A stretch of 33,954 nucleotides of DNA, taken from positions 1-33,954 of the forward strand of contig NZ_AXVA01000036.1 in assembly GCF_000482325.1 (NCBI RefSeq). The letters are read 5' to 3'. The translations under genes were made by a program, and so were the position numbers. A model generated the notes under the pieces. It searched no databases. It worked only from the letters and a program-made list of their open reading frames with translations, and was not told where the DNA came from. This document shows positions 1 through 8,573 of the stretch, one piece after another (the first letter of the stretch is position 1; every line of letters begins with the position of its first letter). This DNA comes from Bacillus sp. UNC438CL73TsuS30. GTDB lineage: Bacteria; Bacillota; Bacilli; Bacillales; Cytobacillaceae.

Positions 1-19
1 TTTATTTTTAATGAAAATG

Positions 20-200
20 GGGCTCCTCTAGGGCGTTAGATCACATTGTATTGGGTGTCTGAGGCTTTAGACCTCGTGGGTCAGCGTTATGGATCTTGTC
101 CTGCAAATACGGATAATACGTGAAATTCAAAGTTTATATTTGCTAGGTGGTATCACTGTAGGATGAAAACACGAGATCCTTTCACGTTCTAGAGGAGCCC
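20..200. repeat. 181-bp element bounded by 17-bp imperfect inverted repeats
   Basis: The ends (20-36 and 184-200) are inverted copies matching at 15 of 17 positions and built on GGGCTCCTCTAG. A small internal hairpin (GAGG...CCTC, near 71-87) lies between them. I see no coding sequence inside. It could be a MITE-like element or a structured RNA; I do not recognise the family. The rest of 1-522 has no gene I can support; it holds one GCTGACCCC motif (about 311) that recurs elsewhere in the window. Confidence 0.4.
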
Positions 201-522
201 TGTTATATAGTTCTGTGATGGTTGAATCTTCAAAAAAATGGATATTGGGGTTCTACTTAAGTTTGGCCTTTTTTATAAAATATTTACTCTTGACTTAATT
301 GCCATTATACGCTGACCCCGAATTTCCACGATCATAAAACTGGTAAAGCTGCAGGGATGCTTCTCTTGTTCTAATTGATTCATAACATGGTTCAAATCCC
401 ATGGTCTGCTCCTTCCCTTCCCCACGACCCTCAAGAATTTGTATAGGATATTCCATCAAAACTTGGTAATATAGGAATAAAGTGTATTTTCGGTTATAAG
501 TAAAAAAGCAGGAGAGGGATTA

Positions 523-918
523 TTGTTGAAGAATTTGATCGTCGTTTTTTTATTTTTGTTATCAGCAGCCATTTTGACTTATGGTAAATGGCACTATGAC
601 AATAAATTAGAAAAAAACCATTTAAAAGCAGTAGCAGCATTTAAACAAGAACAACAACAAGAGGCATAAGAACAAAAGGAAAGAATGGCATCAATCAAGA
701 AGAATAAGTTAAATAGTGTTTTAGATTGGTTGAAATACAAATCAAATCAAGAAGGTAACGTTAAGATTTCTGTATTTAGAAGCGGCGTTGATTCAAGCTC
801 TTTAGACAAGCATTGGACGGGTTTACTCGATAATTATTTGAATAGCCAAGAAGATATTGCGTCCGTTTCCTTAATAGACCATAGTTTTGGGGGTTGGCAG
901 GTTTTAAGAAGAAAATAA
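523..918 (+). pseudogene. Membrane-anchored protein gene (SGNH/GDSL hydrolase-like) broken by an in-frame stop and 3'-truncated
   Basis: A frame starting at TTG 523 (or 526), with GGAGAGG seven bases upstream, encodes an N-terminal hydrophobic anchor (about residues 3-20). A Gln/Lys-rich linker follows and then TAA at 667-669. The same frame continues without shift through ATG 685 to 918, so one base change (for example CAA to TAA) would explain the split. The downstream part (KISVFRSGVDSSS, then WTGLLDNYL, then a GG motif) resembles the start of Bacillus membrane-anchored SGNH/GDSL hydrolases. The usual GDS-type serine block is altered to RSG, and the catalytic Asp/His region is absent because the frame ends about 45 residues later. 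A strong terminator follows directly, so the 3' end of the transcription unit survives. Family assignment is from memory of the fold and is tentative; the interrupted frame is seen directly. Confidence 0.5.
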
Positions 919-924
919 GCTATC

Positions 925-983
925 GAGGAAAGCAATGAAAATATTTATCAATATTTTTATTGCTTTCCCTCTTCTTTTCTTTT
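925..983 (+). terminator. Rho-independent terminator after the broken membrane gene
   Basis: A long stem (GAGGAAAGCAAT at 925 pairing with ATTGCTTTCC ending near 969, extended by an AT-rich inner stem) is followed by a T-rich run. It ends the plus-strand unit 523-918. Confidence 0.8.
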
Positions 984-1103
984 CAGGAACTAGCGTAATA
1001 AAGCTTATTTCTCACTCTATCGCTTAACCTTTAGCTTAGCGGGAGTCTGCTCCCACTGACCCAATCCTCTTCATCAATTACACTAAATTCCACAAGGAAT
1101 GCT

Positions 1104-2117
1104 TCATGGACAAAAAAGGCCGTGAGAACTGTCCCCATCTTCACTCTCCTTTTCCAAAAAACTATCAATTACTTCTACAATAAAAGCAGCTGCCAGTTTA
1201 ACCGTTCGATTGTCCAAATCAAGCTTTGGGTTAATTTCGGCAATATCAAAACTTACTATTTTCTTATGCTTCACCGTTTCTTTTAATAAGGCCCTCAGTA
1301 CTTTCGGTTCCATTCCAAAGGGTTGTGGGGCGCTTACACCCGGGGCATAGCCAGCTCCAATGACATCACTGCATAAGGTTACCATCACCGCATCATTCCT
1401 CTGGATAAACGCATGGATTTGCTTCATGACCCGTTCCATACCAAGTTGTGCCATCTCATCCTCTAGAATATACTCACATCCATATTGTTTTGCCATATCA
1501 AATAAATGCTTTGTATTTCCATAGCGCTGAATGCCGATACACATATATTGGAATGCAAGTTTCTCGTTTGCCAGTTCATCTGCTATTTGCTTAAACATGG
1601 TTCCGGAACTCGTCGTTTCATCATAGGGGCGCATATCAAAATGGGCATCAAAATTAAGAATCCCAACTTGCCTGCCTTGTTTCCAGTATGGCTTTAACCC
1701 TAAAAAGTGCCCATATGCGACTTCATGTCCGCCGCCGATGATAATCGGAAAAATATTGAAACCTATCATTTTTTTGACACATTCACCCAGTTCAGCTTGG
1801 GCTTGCTCCAAATTCCCATCATCACAGCTGACATTACCGAAATCATACAGTTTCCCACTCGATACCAAATGGCCGGGTATGGAAGAGAGTGCTCTCCGAA
1901 CCTCATCCGGTGCATGATAAGCGCCCACCCTTCCTTTATTTCTTCTAACCCCCTCATCACATTTAAAGCCGATGATTCCCACTGCCTGAGTGGATTGCAC
2001 TTCATGAAAAACAGATAAATCCTCAATATGAATAGTTTGATGTAATCGAAACAGGTCAGAAACGGTTTCGCTGTCCACACGCCCCGACCAAATACCTTTT
2101 TCAGTAACCGAATACAT
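1104..2117 (-). CDS. hutG: Formimidoylglutamase / arginase-family ureohydrolase
   Basis: Predicted cytosolic binuclear-manganese hydrolase. HutG converts N-formimidoyl-L-glutamate to glutamate and formamide, the last step of one histidine-degradation route. Family motifs are visible in order: GGGHEVAYGH (first metal His), NFDAHFDMRPYD (DxHxD ligands), SDVIGAGYAPGVSAPQPFG, and SFDIAEINP near the C terminus. GGGHEVAYGH and the APQPFG stretch are typical of formimidoylglutamases rather than arginases or agmatinases. I chose ATG 2117 because GGAGAGG lies about 8 bases upstream; GTG 2153 would add 12 residues with no ribosome site. It lies 120 bp downstream of the ABC transporter ATPase on the same strand, past a terminator, so it may depend on readthrough. 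No hutH, hutU or hutI is in the window, so agmatine- or guanidino-type substrates remain possible. Confidence 0.8.
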   Translation of the reverse strand: MYSVTEKGIWSGRVDSETVSDLFRLHQTIHIEDLSVFHEVQSTQAVGIIGFKCDEGVRRNKGRVGAYHAPDEVRRALSSIPGHLVSSGKLYDFGNVSCDDGNLEQAQAELGECVKKMIGFNIFPIIIGGGHEVAYGHFLGLKPYWKQGRQVGILNFDAHFDMRPYDETTSSGTMFKQIADELANEKLAFQYMCIGIQRYGNTKHLFDMAKQYGCEYILEDEMAQLGMERVMKQIHAFIQRNDAVMVTLCSDVIGAGYAPGVSAPQPFGMEPKVLRALLKETVKHKKIVSFDIAEINPKLDLDNRTVKLAAAFIVEVIDSFLEKESEDGDSSHGLFCP

Positions 2118-2166
2118 ATTTCTTACCGTCCTCTCCATGTTTGCCGTTCCCACTAAGGGAAAATCC

Positions 2167-2210
2167 CCAAAAAGAAATAGGCGAAAATTGCCGCTGAGAA
2201 TTTCCGCCTA
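2167..2210 (-). terminator. Terminator between the ABC transporter operon and the ureohydrolase gene
   Basis: On the minus strand a 12-bp stem (TAGGCGGAAATT with AATTTTCGCCTA, one mismatch) is followed by TTTCTTTTT. It lies just after the ATPase stop and before the hutG-like start, so hutG would be read only by readthrough or from an unseen promoter. Confidence 0.7.
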
Positions 2211-2237
2211 CTCTTGATATAGCCTGATACTTGTTTT

Positions 2238-2996
2238 TTAATGGGCTAGTACTTTACTTAAAAAACTCTTCGTCCTTTCACTTCGTGGAGTTGAAAAAAT
2301 AATAGAAGGCGGTCCGTCCTCAATAATCCGCCCATCATCCATCACCACAACACGGTCGGCCACCTCTTTAGCGAATCCCATTTCATGGGTGACAATAATC
2401 ATGGTCATTCCTTCCGCTGCAAGTTCCTTCATTACTGCTAACACTTCCCCAACGAGTTCCGGATCCAGTGCCGAAGTTGGCTCATCAAACAGCATAATAT
2501 GCGGCTTCATGGCCAATGCTCGTGCAATCGCTACCCTTTGTTTTTGTCCACCAGAAAGATTATCTGGATAGGCCTCTGCTTTTTCGGCTAGTCCTACCTT
2601 TTTTAGCAGCTCCTTCGCCACTTCTATCGATTCTTTCCTTTTCATCCTACCTAAAGTCAAAGGGGCGAGAATCACATTCTCTAGGACGCTTTTATGAGGA
2701 AATAAGTTAAAATTTTGAAATACCATCCCCACCTTTTCTCTCATTGCATTCAATTCTTTTTGAGCCATCTCTGCTTTTTTTGATCCTTGCTGTAGAAGTC
2801 CGATTGGTTCCCCTTCAACCTCAATAACCCCATCTTGGATTTGCTCTAAATAGTTGATGCAGCGCAGAAACGTGCTTTTTCCTGAACCACTCGGACCGAT
2901 AATCACAACAACTTCGCCTTTTTTGATTTCTAAACTGATATTTTTTAAAACATGATGTGTCCCGTAATGTTTGTTGATCTCTTTGACTGTAATCAT
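2238..2996 (-). CDS. Amino-acid ABC transporter ATP-binding protein
   Basis: ATPase subunit of a polar amino acid importer (GlnQ/HisP/ArtR-type), 252 residues, the usual length. It carries Walker A (GPSGSGKST, near residue 33), the Q-loop ([10 protein letters not shown]), the signature [15 protein letters not shown], Walker B (IMLFDEP) and the switch His (VTHEMGFA). It powers the permease encoded directly upstream, whose 3' end it overlaps by 4 bases (start 2996, permease end 2993), indicating translational coupling. The partner binding protein is encoded at 3712-4521. Substrate specificity cannot be read from the ATPase. It is probably transcribed from the sigma-54 promoter at 4569-4585. Confidence 0.93.
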   Translation of the reverse strand: MITVKEINKHYGTHHVLKNISLEIKKGEVVVIIGPSGSGKSTFLRCINYLEQIQDGVIEVEGEPIGLLQQGSKKAEMAQKELNAMREKVGMVFQNFNLFPHKSVLENVILAPLTLGRMKRKESIEVAKELLKKVGLAEKAEAYPDNLSGGQKQRVAIARALAMKPHIMLFDEPTSALDPELVGEVLAVMKELAAEGMTMIIVTHEMGFAKEVADRVVVMDDGRIIEDGPPSIIFSTPRSERTKSFLSKVLAH

Positions 2997-3661
2997 ACAC
3001 GCGCCACCCCTGCATGCAATCTCTTTTCGAAATAGCTAATGATTTTAGAAATCATGAAGTTCACCACAAAATATAAAACCGCAATCGCAATATAGACTTC
3101 AAAATACTTAAAGTTACTGGATACAAGCGTATTTCCCGCTCTCATCAATTCAGGTACAGTAATAACGGACAGTAAGGAGGAATTTTTGGTTAAGGCAATA
3201 AATTCATTGGCTAATGGAGGAAGCATTCTTCGCAATGCTTGCGGTAAAATGATTTTCCGCATCGTCTGCCAATGGCTCAATCCGAGTGAACGCCCCGCTT
3301 CCATTTGTCCTTTTTCAATCGATTGAATCGATCCGCGTACAATTTCCGAGACATAGGCACCGCTGTACATTCCCATACCTAGAATACCTGCAACCGTAGC
3401 GGTTAAATCAAGTCCTAAGCCAATGGAAAGGCCATAATAAAGGATCATCAGCTGTACGAGAAGAGGGGTTCCCCTAAACCAAGCCAAATACGCGGAACAA
3501 AGGAAAGAAATCGTTTTATTTTTAGATAGCCCTCCAATCCCAATAAGCAAGCCGATAATGGAACTTAAAATAAGGGCAAAAAAGGTCATTGTAAGAGTAA
3601 TACTCAATCCTTTGAGTAAAAAGGAAAAATTGCCATTTTCAAATAAAACATTAAAATCCAT
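2993..3661 (-). CDS. Amino-acid ABC transporter permease
   Basis: Integral membrane subunit of the HisMQ/GlnP family, 222 residues. It shows several hydrophobic segments, a first helix after [11 protein letters not shown], and the conserved EAA-loop region ([20 protein letters not shown]) that contacts the ATPase. The RGTPLLVQL motif is also typical of polar amino acid permeases. A single permease gene implies a homodimeric channel. It follows the binding-protein gene after a 50-bp gap that contains a hairpin and overlaps the ATPase gene. Confidence 0.93.
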   Translation of the reverse strand: MDFNVLFENGNFSFLLKGLSITLTMTFFALILSSIIGLLIGIGGLSKNKTISFLCSAYLAWFRGTPLLVQLMILYYGLSIGLGLDLTATVAGILGMGMYSGAYVSEIVRGSIQSIEKGQMEAGRSLGLSHWQTMRKIILPQALRRMLPPLANEFIALTKNSSLLSVITVPELMRAGNTLVSSNFKYFEVYIAIAVLYFVVNFMISKIISYFEKRLHAGVARV

Positions 3662-3679
3662 ATTATCTTCTCCTTTCTA

Positions 3680-3709
3680 AAAGAAAAAGGGGAAATCCCC
3701 TCTTTCTTT
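3680..3709 (-). terminator. Intra-operonic hairpin between binding-protein and permease genes
   Basis: AAAGAAAGAGGGG and CCCCTTTTTCTTT form a stem of about 12 bp with a T-rich 3' arm on the minus strand. Such hairpins after a solute-binding-protein gene commonly act as partial terminators or 3' mRNA stabilisers, giving more binding protein than membrane subunit. Confidence 0.6.
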
Positions 3710-3711
3710 GA

Positions 3712-4521
3712 TTATTCTCCAAACCACTTTTTACTTATCTTTTGATATTCACCATTCTCTTTTAATGTCTTTAATGCTTTATTTACTGCCTGTGTAAAAG
3801 AGGAGTCCTCCTTACGAGTTCCAAACCCATACTCTTCATTTGTTAATGTCTTATCCAATACCTTCACAGAGTTGTCTTGCATTGCATATACCTTGGCTGC
3901 CGGCAGGCCTGTTAAAACAGCATCTACTCGTCCACTTTTAAGTTCTAGAAACATTTCAACGTTTTTCTCTACCTCTACTCGTTGAATATCAGGGTAATTT
4001 TCTTGGAGAAACTGAACAGATTTTGTGCCAACTTGGACAGAGACCTTTTTCCCTTTTAAATCTTCAATACTATTAATGGAATGATTATCTTTTTTAATTA
4101 AAAGGGAAAGCCCCCCTGGATAATAAGAATCTGAGAAATTGATCGCCTTTTTTCTTTCGTCAGTTATATACATTCCGGAAGCAACCACATCAAACTTTTT
4201 TGCCTCTAGGCCAGGAATAAGGCCTTTAAAATCGGTATCAACAAATTCTACTTTTTCCGCTCCTAATTCCTTTCCAATTGCACGCATCAAATCAATATCA
4301 AATCCATCAAATTCTTTTTTATCGTTTTTAAATTCAAGCGGCGGGAATGTAGCATCTGTTCCAACAACCAACGTTTTCTCTGCTTTAATCTTTTGTAATA
4401 CTTCATCACCGTTTTGCCCTTGTTTAGATGCTTGATCTGCCTTCCCGCATCCAACCAATGCAAGGGTCAGACAGAGCACCAGTGTTACGATTGCAGTTAA
4501 ACTTCTTTTCATTCTTTTCAT
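3712..4521 (-). CDS. Amino-acid ABC transporter substrate-binding lipoprotein (family 3)
   Basis: Extracytoplasmic receptor of the importer, 269 residues. A lipoprotein signal peptide ends in the lipobox LVGC (Cys about residue 25), so the mature protein should be lipid-anchored at the outer membrane face. The body is a family-3 solute-binding domain: LVVGTDATFPPLEF, GFDIDLMRAIG, an FDVVASGMYITDERKK hinge stretch, and a C-terminal ISKKWFGE. ATG 4521 has GGAGG six bases upstream. The same C-terminal signature (VKKWFGE) occurs in the sensor kinase encoded upstream, which suggests that sensor and receptor share a ligand class. Basic or polar amino acids are likely ligands but not determined. Confidence 0.92.
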   Translation of the reverse strand: MKRMKRSLTAIVTLVLCLTLALVGCGKADQASKQGQNGDEVLQKIKAEKTLVVGTDATFPPLEFKNDKKEFDGFDIDLMRAIGKELGAEKVEFVDTDFKGLIPGLEAKKFDVVASGMYITDERKKAINFSDSYYPGGLSLLIKKDNHSINSIEDLKGKKVSVQVGTKSVQFLQENYPDIQRVEVEKNVEMFLELKSGRVDAVLTGLPAAKVYAMQDNSVKVLDKTLTNEEYGFGTRKEDSSFTQAVNKALKTLKENGEYQKISKKWFGE

Positions 4522-4568
4522 AAGGAACCTCCTGTATAGTTAATGGAATGGCTTACATATATTTAATA

Positions 4569-4585
4569 TGCAAATATTATGCCAA
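4569..4585 (-). promoter_or_regulatory. Sigma-54 (-24/-12) promoter for the ABC transporter operon
   Basis: On the minus strand the sequence reads TTGGCATAATATTTGCA. The GG and GC dinucleotides are separated by exactly 10 bases as required for RpoN promoters. It lies about 48 bp upstream of the binding-protein start and directly downstream of the gene for a sigma-54 activator. Confidence 0.85.
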
Positions 4586-4623
4586 CTCAGAATAGTTATA
4601 ACATTAGGAAAGGAAGGCTTTCT

Positions 4624-4669
4624 TTTAAAATAAAAAAGCGGCGAAAACCGCCGACCGGCCGTTTTCGCC
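4624..4669 (-). terminator. Terminator of the kinase/response-regulator operon
   Basis: On the minus strand GGCGAAAAC and GTTTTCGCC (4640-4669) form a 9-bp stem with a GC-rich loop, followed by GCTTTTTTATTTT. It begins at the stop codon of the response regulator and separates that transcript from the transporter transcript. Confidence 0.8.
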
Positions 4670-6023
4670 TACTCTTCTTCCCGATATTTTTTTAATTTCT
4701 CTCGTAATGTTCTTTCTCCCATTCCAATCGCTTGGGCAGTCTTTCTTCGATTTCCATTAAACGCAGCCAAATTATGAAAAATCACTCGTTTTTCAATCTC
4801 ATCCAACATTTCACCTACATAGACAGGGATCAAGGTATTATCGCTAAAAACACGATTTTCCTGTTGCATTTCTGCAGGAAGATCCACTTTCTCAATAATG
4901 AAGAGCTGGTTAAAGCAATGGCTCGTTCCATGATATTCTGCAGTTCTCGAATATTGCCTGGAAACGAATACTGCTCTAGAATTTGCAAGGCTTCACGTGA
5001 AATTCCATCAATTGGTTTTCCGATTTTGTCCCCAATTTGATTGATAAAGAATTCTACCAACAAAGGAATGTCATCCCTTCGCTCCCTTAGAGGAGGAAGT
5101 TTAACCGGAATCACATTGAGCCGATAATAGAGATCTTCGCGAAAACGATTCTCCTTCACTTCTTTTACCAAATCACGATTCGTGGCTGAAATAATCCGAA
5201 CATTGAAGCCAATTTCCTGTGTTCCACCTACCGGCATTACTTTCCGCTCCTGAAGGGCGCGCAGAAGCTTACTTTGTAAACCGAGATCCATTTCTCCTAT
5301 TTCATCTAAAAAAATAGTTCCACCTTCAGCAAGGACAAAAAGACCTTGCTTTTTCTGAACAGCTCCCGTAAAGGCACCTTTCTCATATCCAAATAATTCA
5401 GATTCCAAAAGATGACCTGGAATCGCGGCACAATTAATCACTTGGAACTTTTTATTTCTCCGTGTACTTTGATAATGGATGGTCCTGGCAACTACTTCTT
5501 TTCCCGTCCCGCTTTCCCCCGTAATGAGAATGGTCGAATCGATATCTTTTACTTTTTTTATTAAGGAAAGAATTTCACGGATTGCGTAACTTTCACCAAT
5601 TAACCCATTTGACTCTCCCATCTTATCAAGCTCACTACTTAAAAATTCTACTTTGGATTGTAAATTATAAAATTCCTCCGCCTTCTCCATCAATACTTCC
5701 AATTCGTCAAGGTGAAGAGGTTTTGTAGCGTAGGAAAAAGCTCCCTTGCGCATTGCTTCCACAGAAGAAGGAATACTTCCAAATGCAGTCATCAGAATCA
5801 CAACTGTAGCAGGAGAAACACGCTTTATTTCTTCTAAAATTTCAATTCCGTCATATTCACCAATTTTTAAATCAAGTAAAACAATGGTGACTTCTATTCT
5901 TTCAAAAAGAGGGAGTCCCTCCCTTGGATCGGTAAAGGCATATACATGGTACTGATCTTCTAAAGCAAAAGTAAGTGATTGGCAAATAGTAGCTTCATCA
6001 TCAATAATCATTACATTATGCAT
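4669..6023 (-). pseudogene. Sigma-54-dependent response regulator, frameshifted before its Fis-type DNA-binding domain
   Basis: NtrC-type activator paired with the kinase encoded just upstream (8-base overlap, start ATG 6023). Domains: receiver (about 1-120; DD at 8-9, phospho-acceptor Asp51 in LLDLK), AAA+ (about 140-370; Walker A GESGTGKE, sigma-54 contact loop GAFTGA intact, Walker B TIFLDEIGEM, arginine fingers FREDLYYRLNV), then the frame ends at 4830 in an unrelated 20-residue tail. The expected continuation, EKVDLPAEMQQ through a Fis-type helix-turn-helix (NRRKTAQAIGMGERTLREKL), is in another frame ending at 4669. The shift, equivalent to one missing base, lies near 4895-4915. As read, the product would hydrolyse ATP and contact sigma-54 but could not bind its enhancer. 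A sequencing error or real inactivation are both possible. Everything else, including ligand promoter, partner and terminator, looks intact. Confidence 0.75.
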
Positions 6024-8019
6024 TTTCTTCTCGCCCCTTCCTTGGACATGGCAAATATACGGTCATTACAGTGCCTTTCCCCTTGGTACTGTCTACCTTT
6101 ATACTGCATTGGTTTTCTTCTAGCAGCTGATAGGAAACGAATAAACCCAATCCTACCCCATTCACTTTTTTACTGTAAAAGGGATCGAATATGTTGGCTG
6201 CCACTTCATCTGACATTCCAATTCCATTATCTTCAATTTCGATAACAGCAAACTCTCCTTGATAATACCCGCGAATGGTTAAGTTCCCCTTTTCCTTCAA
6301 TGCTTCAATTGCATTTAAAATAATATTCACGAGAACCTGCTTCATTTGCTGGGCATCAGCATAACCCTGAAGCTCCTCATCCATTTCAAAAACAATCCCT
6401 AAATTTTTTTCTTTTATTTTTTGTTTGAATAACTGTAAAGTCGATTGAATCATCGGGTATAGAAAAAAGAGAACCGGCTCCGATTTCTTCGGACGCGAAT
6501 AATCCAACAAGTCATTAATCAATGAATTTAAGCGGGTAATTTCACTTGTCACATGCTGAGAAAAAAAGCTGCGGAATTCAAGATTCTCGTACTTCTTCGG
6601 CAGCAGTTGCGTATAGGTAAGGATGGACGTCAGTGGATTACGAATTTCATGGGCAATCCCCATCATAAGCTGCCCCAGTGAACGCAAGCGGTCTTCTTGC
6701 GCAACCTTTTTTTCAAACTCCTTTTGTTTCGTAATATCCTGAAAATTTAATACAGCTCCTTTACTATTCCCAGTTGAGGACACAATGGGGTAAATACTGT
6801 AGGTTAGGATTCTTTTTAAAGAATCAACAGGCTCCCATGTTACTTCCTTCTGCAATACAATCTCCTTTTTCTTTAAGACATTCTGGATTTCTTCCTTCGA
6901 AATAAAGTCATCCAAAATGGTCTGGTTGAAAGGCAATCCCACAATATCTTCATTCAGCTTCAAATAATCAATCGCTTTCCGATTGATCATTGAGATATGT
7001 GCCCTGTTATCCAACGTTACAAATGAGCTTAAGGTACTGTTTAATAACTGCTGTTGAAAGTTATTATTCTCTTGAAGAAGGATCATCTTTTCTTCCAGCT
7101 TCTTGTTTATCCTTTCAATCTGGCTCGTCCGACTTGCCACTTTCCTCTTTAATATGCGATTCCACCAAAGTACAGCTGTTATGATAATCATTGTAACGAA
7201 AAGGCCGACCTCTAAATATTTGATTACCTTTTGCAGCCGGGGAGCGGAGGGCATGATGTATTCACCAAACCACTTTTTTACTATTTTTTCATACGTTCCA
7301 TCCTTTTTTATTTGCGAGAGCCCTTTATTGAATTTCGTTAATAATGCTTTATTTTCTGGTAAAACTGCAATGCTATAGTTCGTTGGATTTATTTCATTAC
7401 CAACGATTTTAATTTGCGACTGCTTTCCGCTTTTTTGCAAAACATACTGGCCAGTAATACGATTCCCAACAAATGCATCTGCCTTTCCCTCTAATAGTAG
7501 TTGAACAGCGGCCTGTTGATTATCCGTTTTAATTACATGCACATTGTTCACTTTATTCAATAAGTCATTGGAAACATCGCTTTTTTGCACCGCGACTTTC
7601 TTCCCTTGTAGATCCTCCATCTGCCGAATGTACATATTATTTTTTAAAACAAAAATAGCTTGGGAACTTATAAAGTAATCATTCGAAAAGGCATATGTTT
7701 TTCTGCGTGAAGGGTAGTCTTTCATCCCCTGGATTGCATCTACCTTACCAGATTTAAGTGCTTGTAACGCTTGATTCCACGGCATGGGATAATACTCGAT
7801 CTTGATTCCTGTTTGAATGGATATGGCATTCATGACATCTACGTTAAAACCGGTGTATACACCAGAACCACTTAGGTATTCAAATGGAGGAAAATTGTTG
7901 TCCCCCGCAATCCGAATGACCTTATTACTCTTTTGATAAGCAGTAAAAGGAAAAAGAACAAAGGACAATAACAACACGGATATCGTTACACAAATTCGAA
8001 AAATAATGGGGCTTCGCAT
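6016..8019 (-). CDS. Sensor histidine kinase with extracellular solute-binding (family 3) domain
   Basis: 667-residue membrane kinase. Residues about 5-27 form a signal anchor. About 33-255 is a complete periplasmic-binding-protein family 3 domain (IRIAGDNNFPPFEYL, GFNVDVMNAIS, ending KKWFGEY). A membrane helix follows at about 268-290, then a coiled-coil linker, a PAS domain (about 325-435), HisKA (H-box AHEIRNPLTS) and HATPase (EDNGIGM; GVGLGLFVSYQLL). This layout is like BvgS/EvgS-type Venus-flytrap sensors but simpler. It presumably senses the amino acid imported by the downstream transporter and phosphorylates the overlapping response regulator. ATG 8019 has AAGGAGAAG upstream. A sigma-54 promoter at 8060-8075 implies autoregulation by its own regulator. 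Confidence 0.9.
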   Translation of the reverse strand: MRSPIIFRICVTISVLLLSFVLFPFTAYQKSNKVIRIAGDNNFPPFEYLSGSGVYTGFNVDVMNAISIQTGIKIEYYPMPWNQALQALKSGKVDAIQGMKDYPSRRKTYAFSNDYFISSQAIFVLKNNMYIRQMEDLQGKKVAVQKSDVSNDLLNKVNNVHVIKTDNQQAAVQLLLEGKADAFVGNRITGQYVLQKSGKQSQIKIVGNEINPTNYSIAVLPENKALLTKFNKGLSQIKKDGTYEKIVKKWFGEYIMPSAPRLQKVIKYLEVGLFVTMIIITAVLWWNRILKRKVASRTSQIERINKKLEEKMILLQENNNFQQQLLNSTLSSFVTLDNRAHISMINRKAIDYLKLNEDIVGLPFNQTILDDFISKEEIQNVLKKKEIVLQKEVTWEPVDSLKRILTYSIYPIVSSTGNSKGAVLNFQDITKQKEFEKKVAQEDRLRSLGQLMMGIAHEIRNPLTSILTYTQLLPKKYENLEFRSFFSQHVTSEITRLNSLINDLLDYSRPKKSEPVLFFLYPMIQSTLQLFKQKIKEKNLGIVFEMDEELQGYADAQQMKQVLVNIILNAIEALKEKGNLTIRGYYQGEFAVIEIEDNGIGMSDEVAANIFDPFYSKKVNGVGLGLFVSYQLLEENQCSIKVDSTKGKGTVMTVYLPCPRKGREENA

Positions 8020-8059
8020 CTATACTTCTCCTTCACTAATTGCTTCTTAGATGAATTAA

Positions 8060-8075
8060 TGCAATTTTCATGCCA
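8060..8075 (-). promoter_or_regulatory. Sigma-54 (-24/-12) promoter for the sensor kinase operon
   Basis: On the minus strand TGGCATGAAAATTGCA has GG and GC exactly 10 bases apart, matching TGGCAY-N-TTGCA. It lies about 41 bp before the kinase start codon. Confidence 0.8.
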
Positions 8076-8140
8076 TGATTCCAGACGTCCCTTTCTCCTT
8101 CAGATCCGTTTCCCTCTTATAATATTTGAATGCGTAATGG

Positions 8141-8260
8141 GTATATGGGTTTAGTCACTATATAGGTTGGTCAATCCTTGGATTTTTAGTAACAGTTTGT
8201 ACATTAGGAATCTACTATCCTTGGTCCATTCCCATAACGGTTCAAAATTTCTACCACTAA
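8141..8260 (+). pseudogene. Possible membrane-protein C-terminal relic
   Basis: An open stretch of 39 codons without start encodes a hydrophobic segment (WSILGFLVTVCTLGIYYPW) that resembles the tail of a polytopic membrane protein. It is bounded upstream by an in-frame stop and has no ribosome site. Decayed DNA is the simplest reading; the parent family is not identified with confidence. Confidence 0.25.
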
Positions 8261-8300
8261 ATCAAAATAAGAAGAATTTCATACACTTCATTCACATTGG

Positions 8301-8513
8301 ATGAATAGGTTCATTTTCCATTTAGAAGGAGTTGAAAGCCATTCCTATAAGATGCTTAGCCCGAAGGAAGCAGCTGCAATCATTATTAAAGGGATGGAAA
8401 ATAAAAAATACCGGGTATTAACTGGAAATGATGCAAAAATTATGGGCTTTTTATACCGCTTAAATCCCAAAAAAGCAACAGATATCATTGCGAATAAGAT
8501 AAAAGCACTTTAA
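8301..8513 (+). pseudogene. 3' fragment of a short-chain dehydrogenase/reductase gene
   Basis: Residues after about position 18 (MLSPKEAAAIIIKG, then YRVLTGNDAKIMGFLYRLNPKKA) look like the C-terminal end of Bacillus short-chain dehydrogenases of about 270 residues. The Rossmann GxxxGxG motif and the YxxxK catalytic pair are missing, and the first residues have no ribosome site. The frame stops at 8513, directly where a REP-like hairpin begins at 8514. The 5' four-fifths of the gene therefore appear to have been lost. SDR assignment is by recollection of the tail sequence. Confidence 0.45.
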
Positions 8514-8563
8514 CACAGACGGTTCTTGTGGCTTTTTTGGATCATGAGAACCTTCCCTGTGGT
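8514..8563. repeat. REP-like hairpin, copy 1 (degenerate)
   Basis: CACAGACGGTTCT and AGAACCTTCCCTGTG are imperfect inverted arms around a T-rich loop. It matches the two better GACGGTTCT...AACCGTC hairpins at 9548 and 32055. Hairpins of this kind are associated with REP-associated tyrosine transposases. Confidence 0.6.
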
Positions 8564-8573
8564 ACTTACCGGA

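Noticed and set aside
381..404. GGTTCAAATCC, resembling a tRNA T-loop
   Set aside because: No acceptor, D or anticodon arms can be drawn around it.
1506..2018. Plus-strand frames within the ureohydrolase gene
   Set aside because: Shadows of the minus-strand gene, which has full catalytic motifs.
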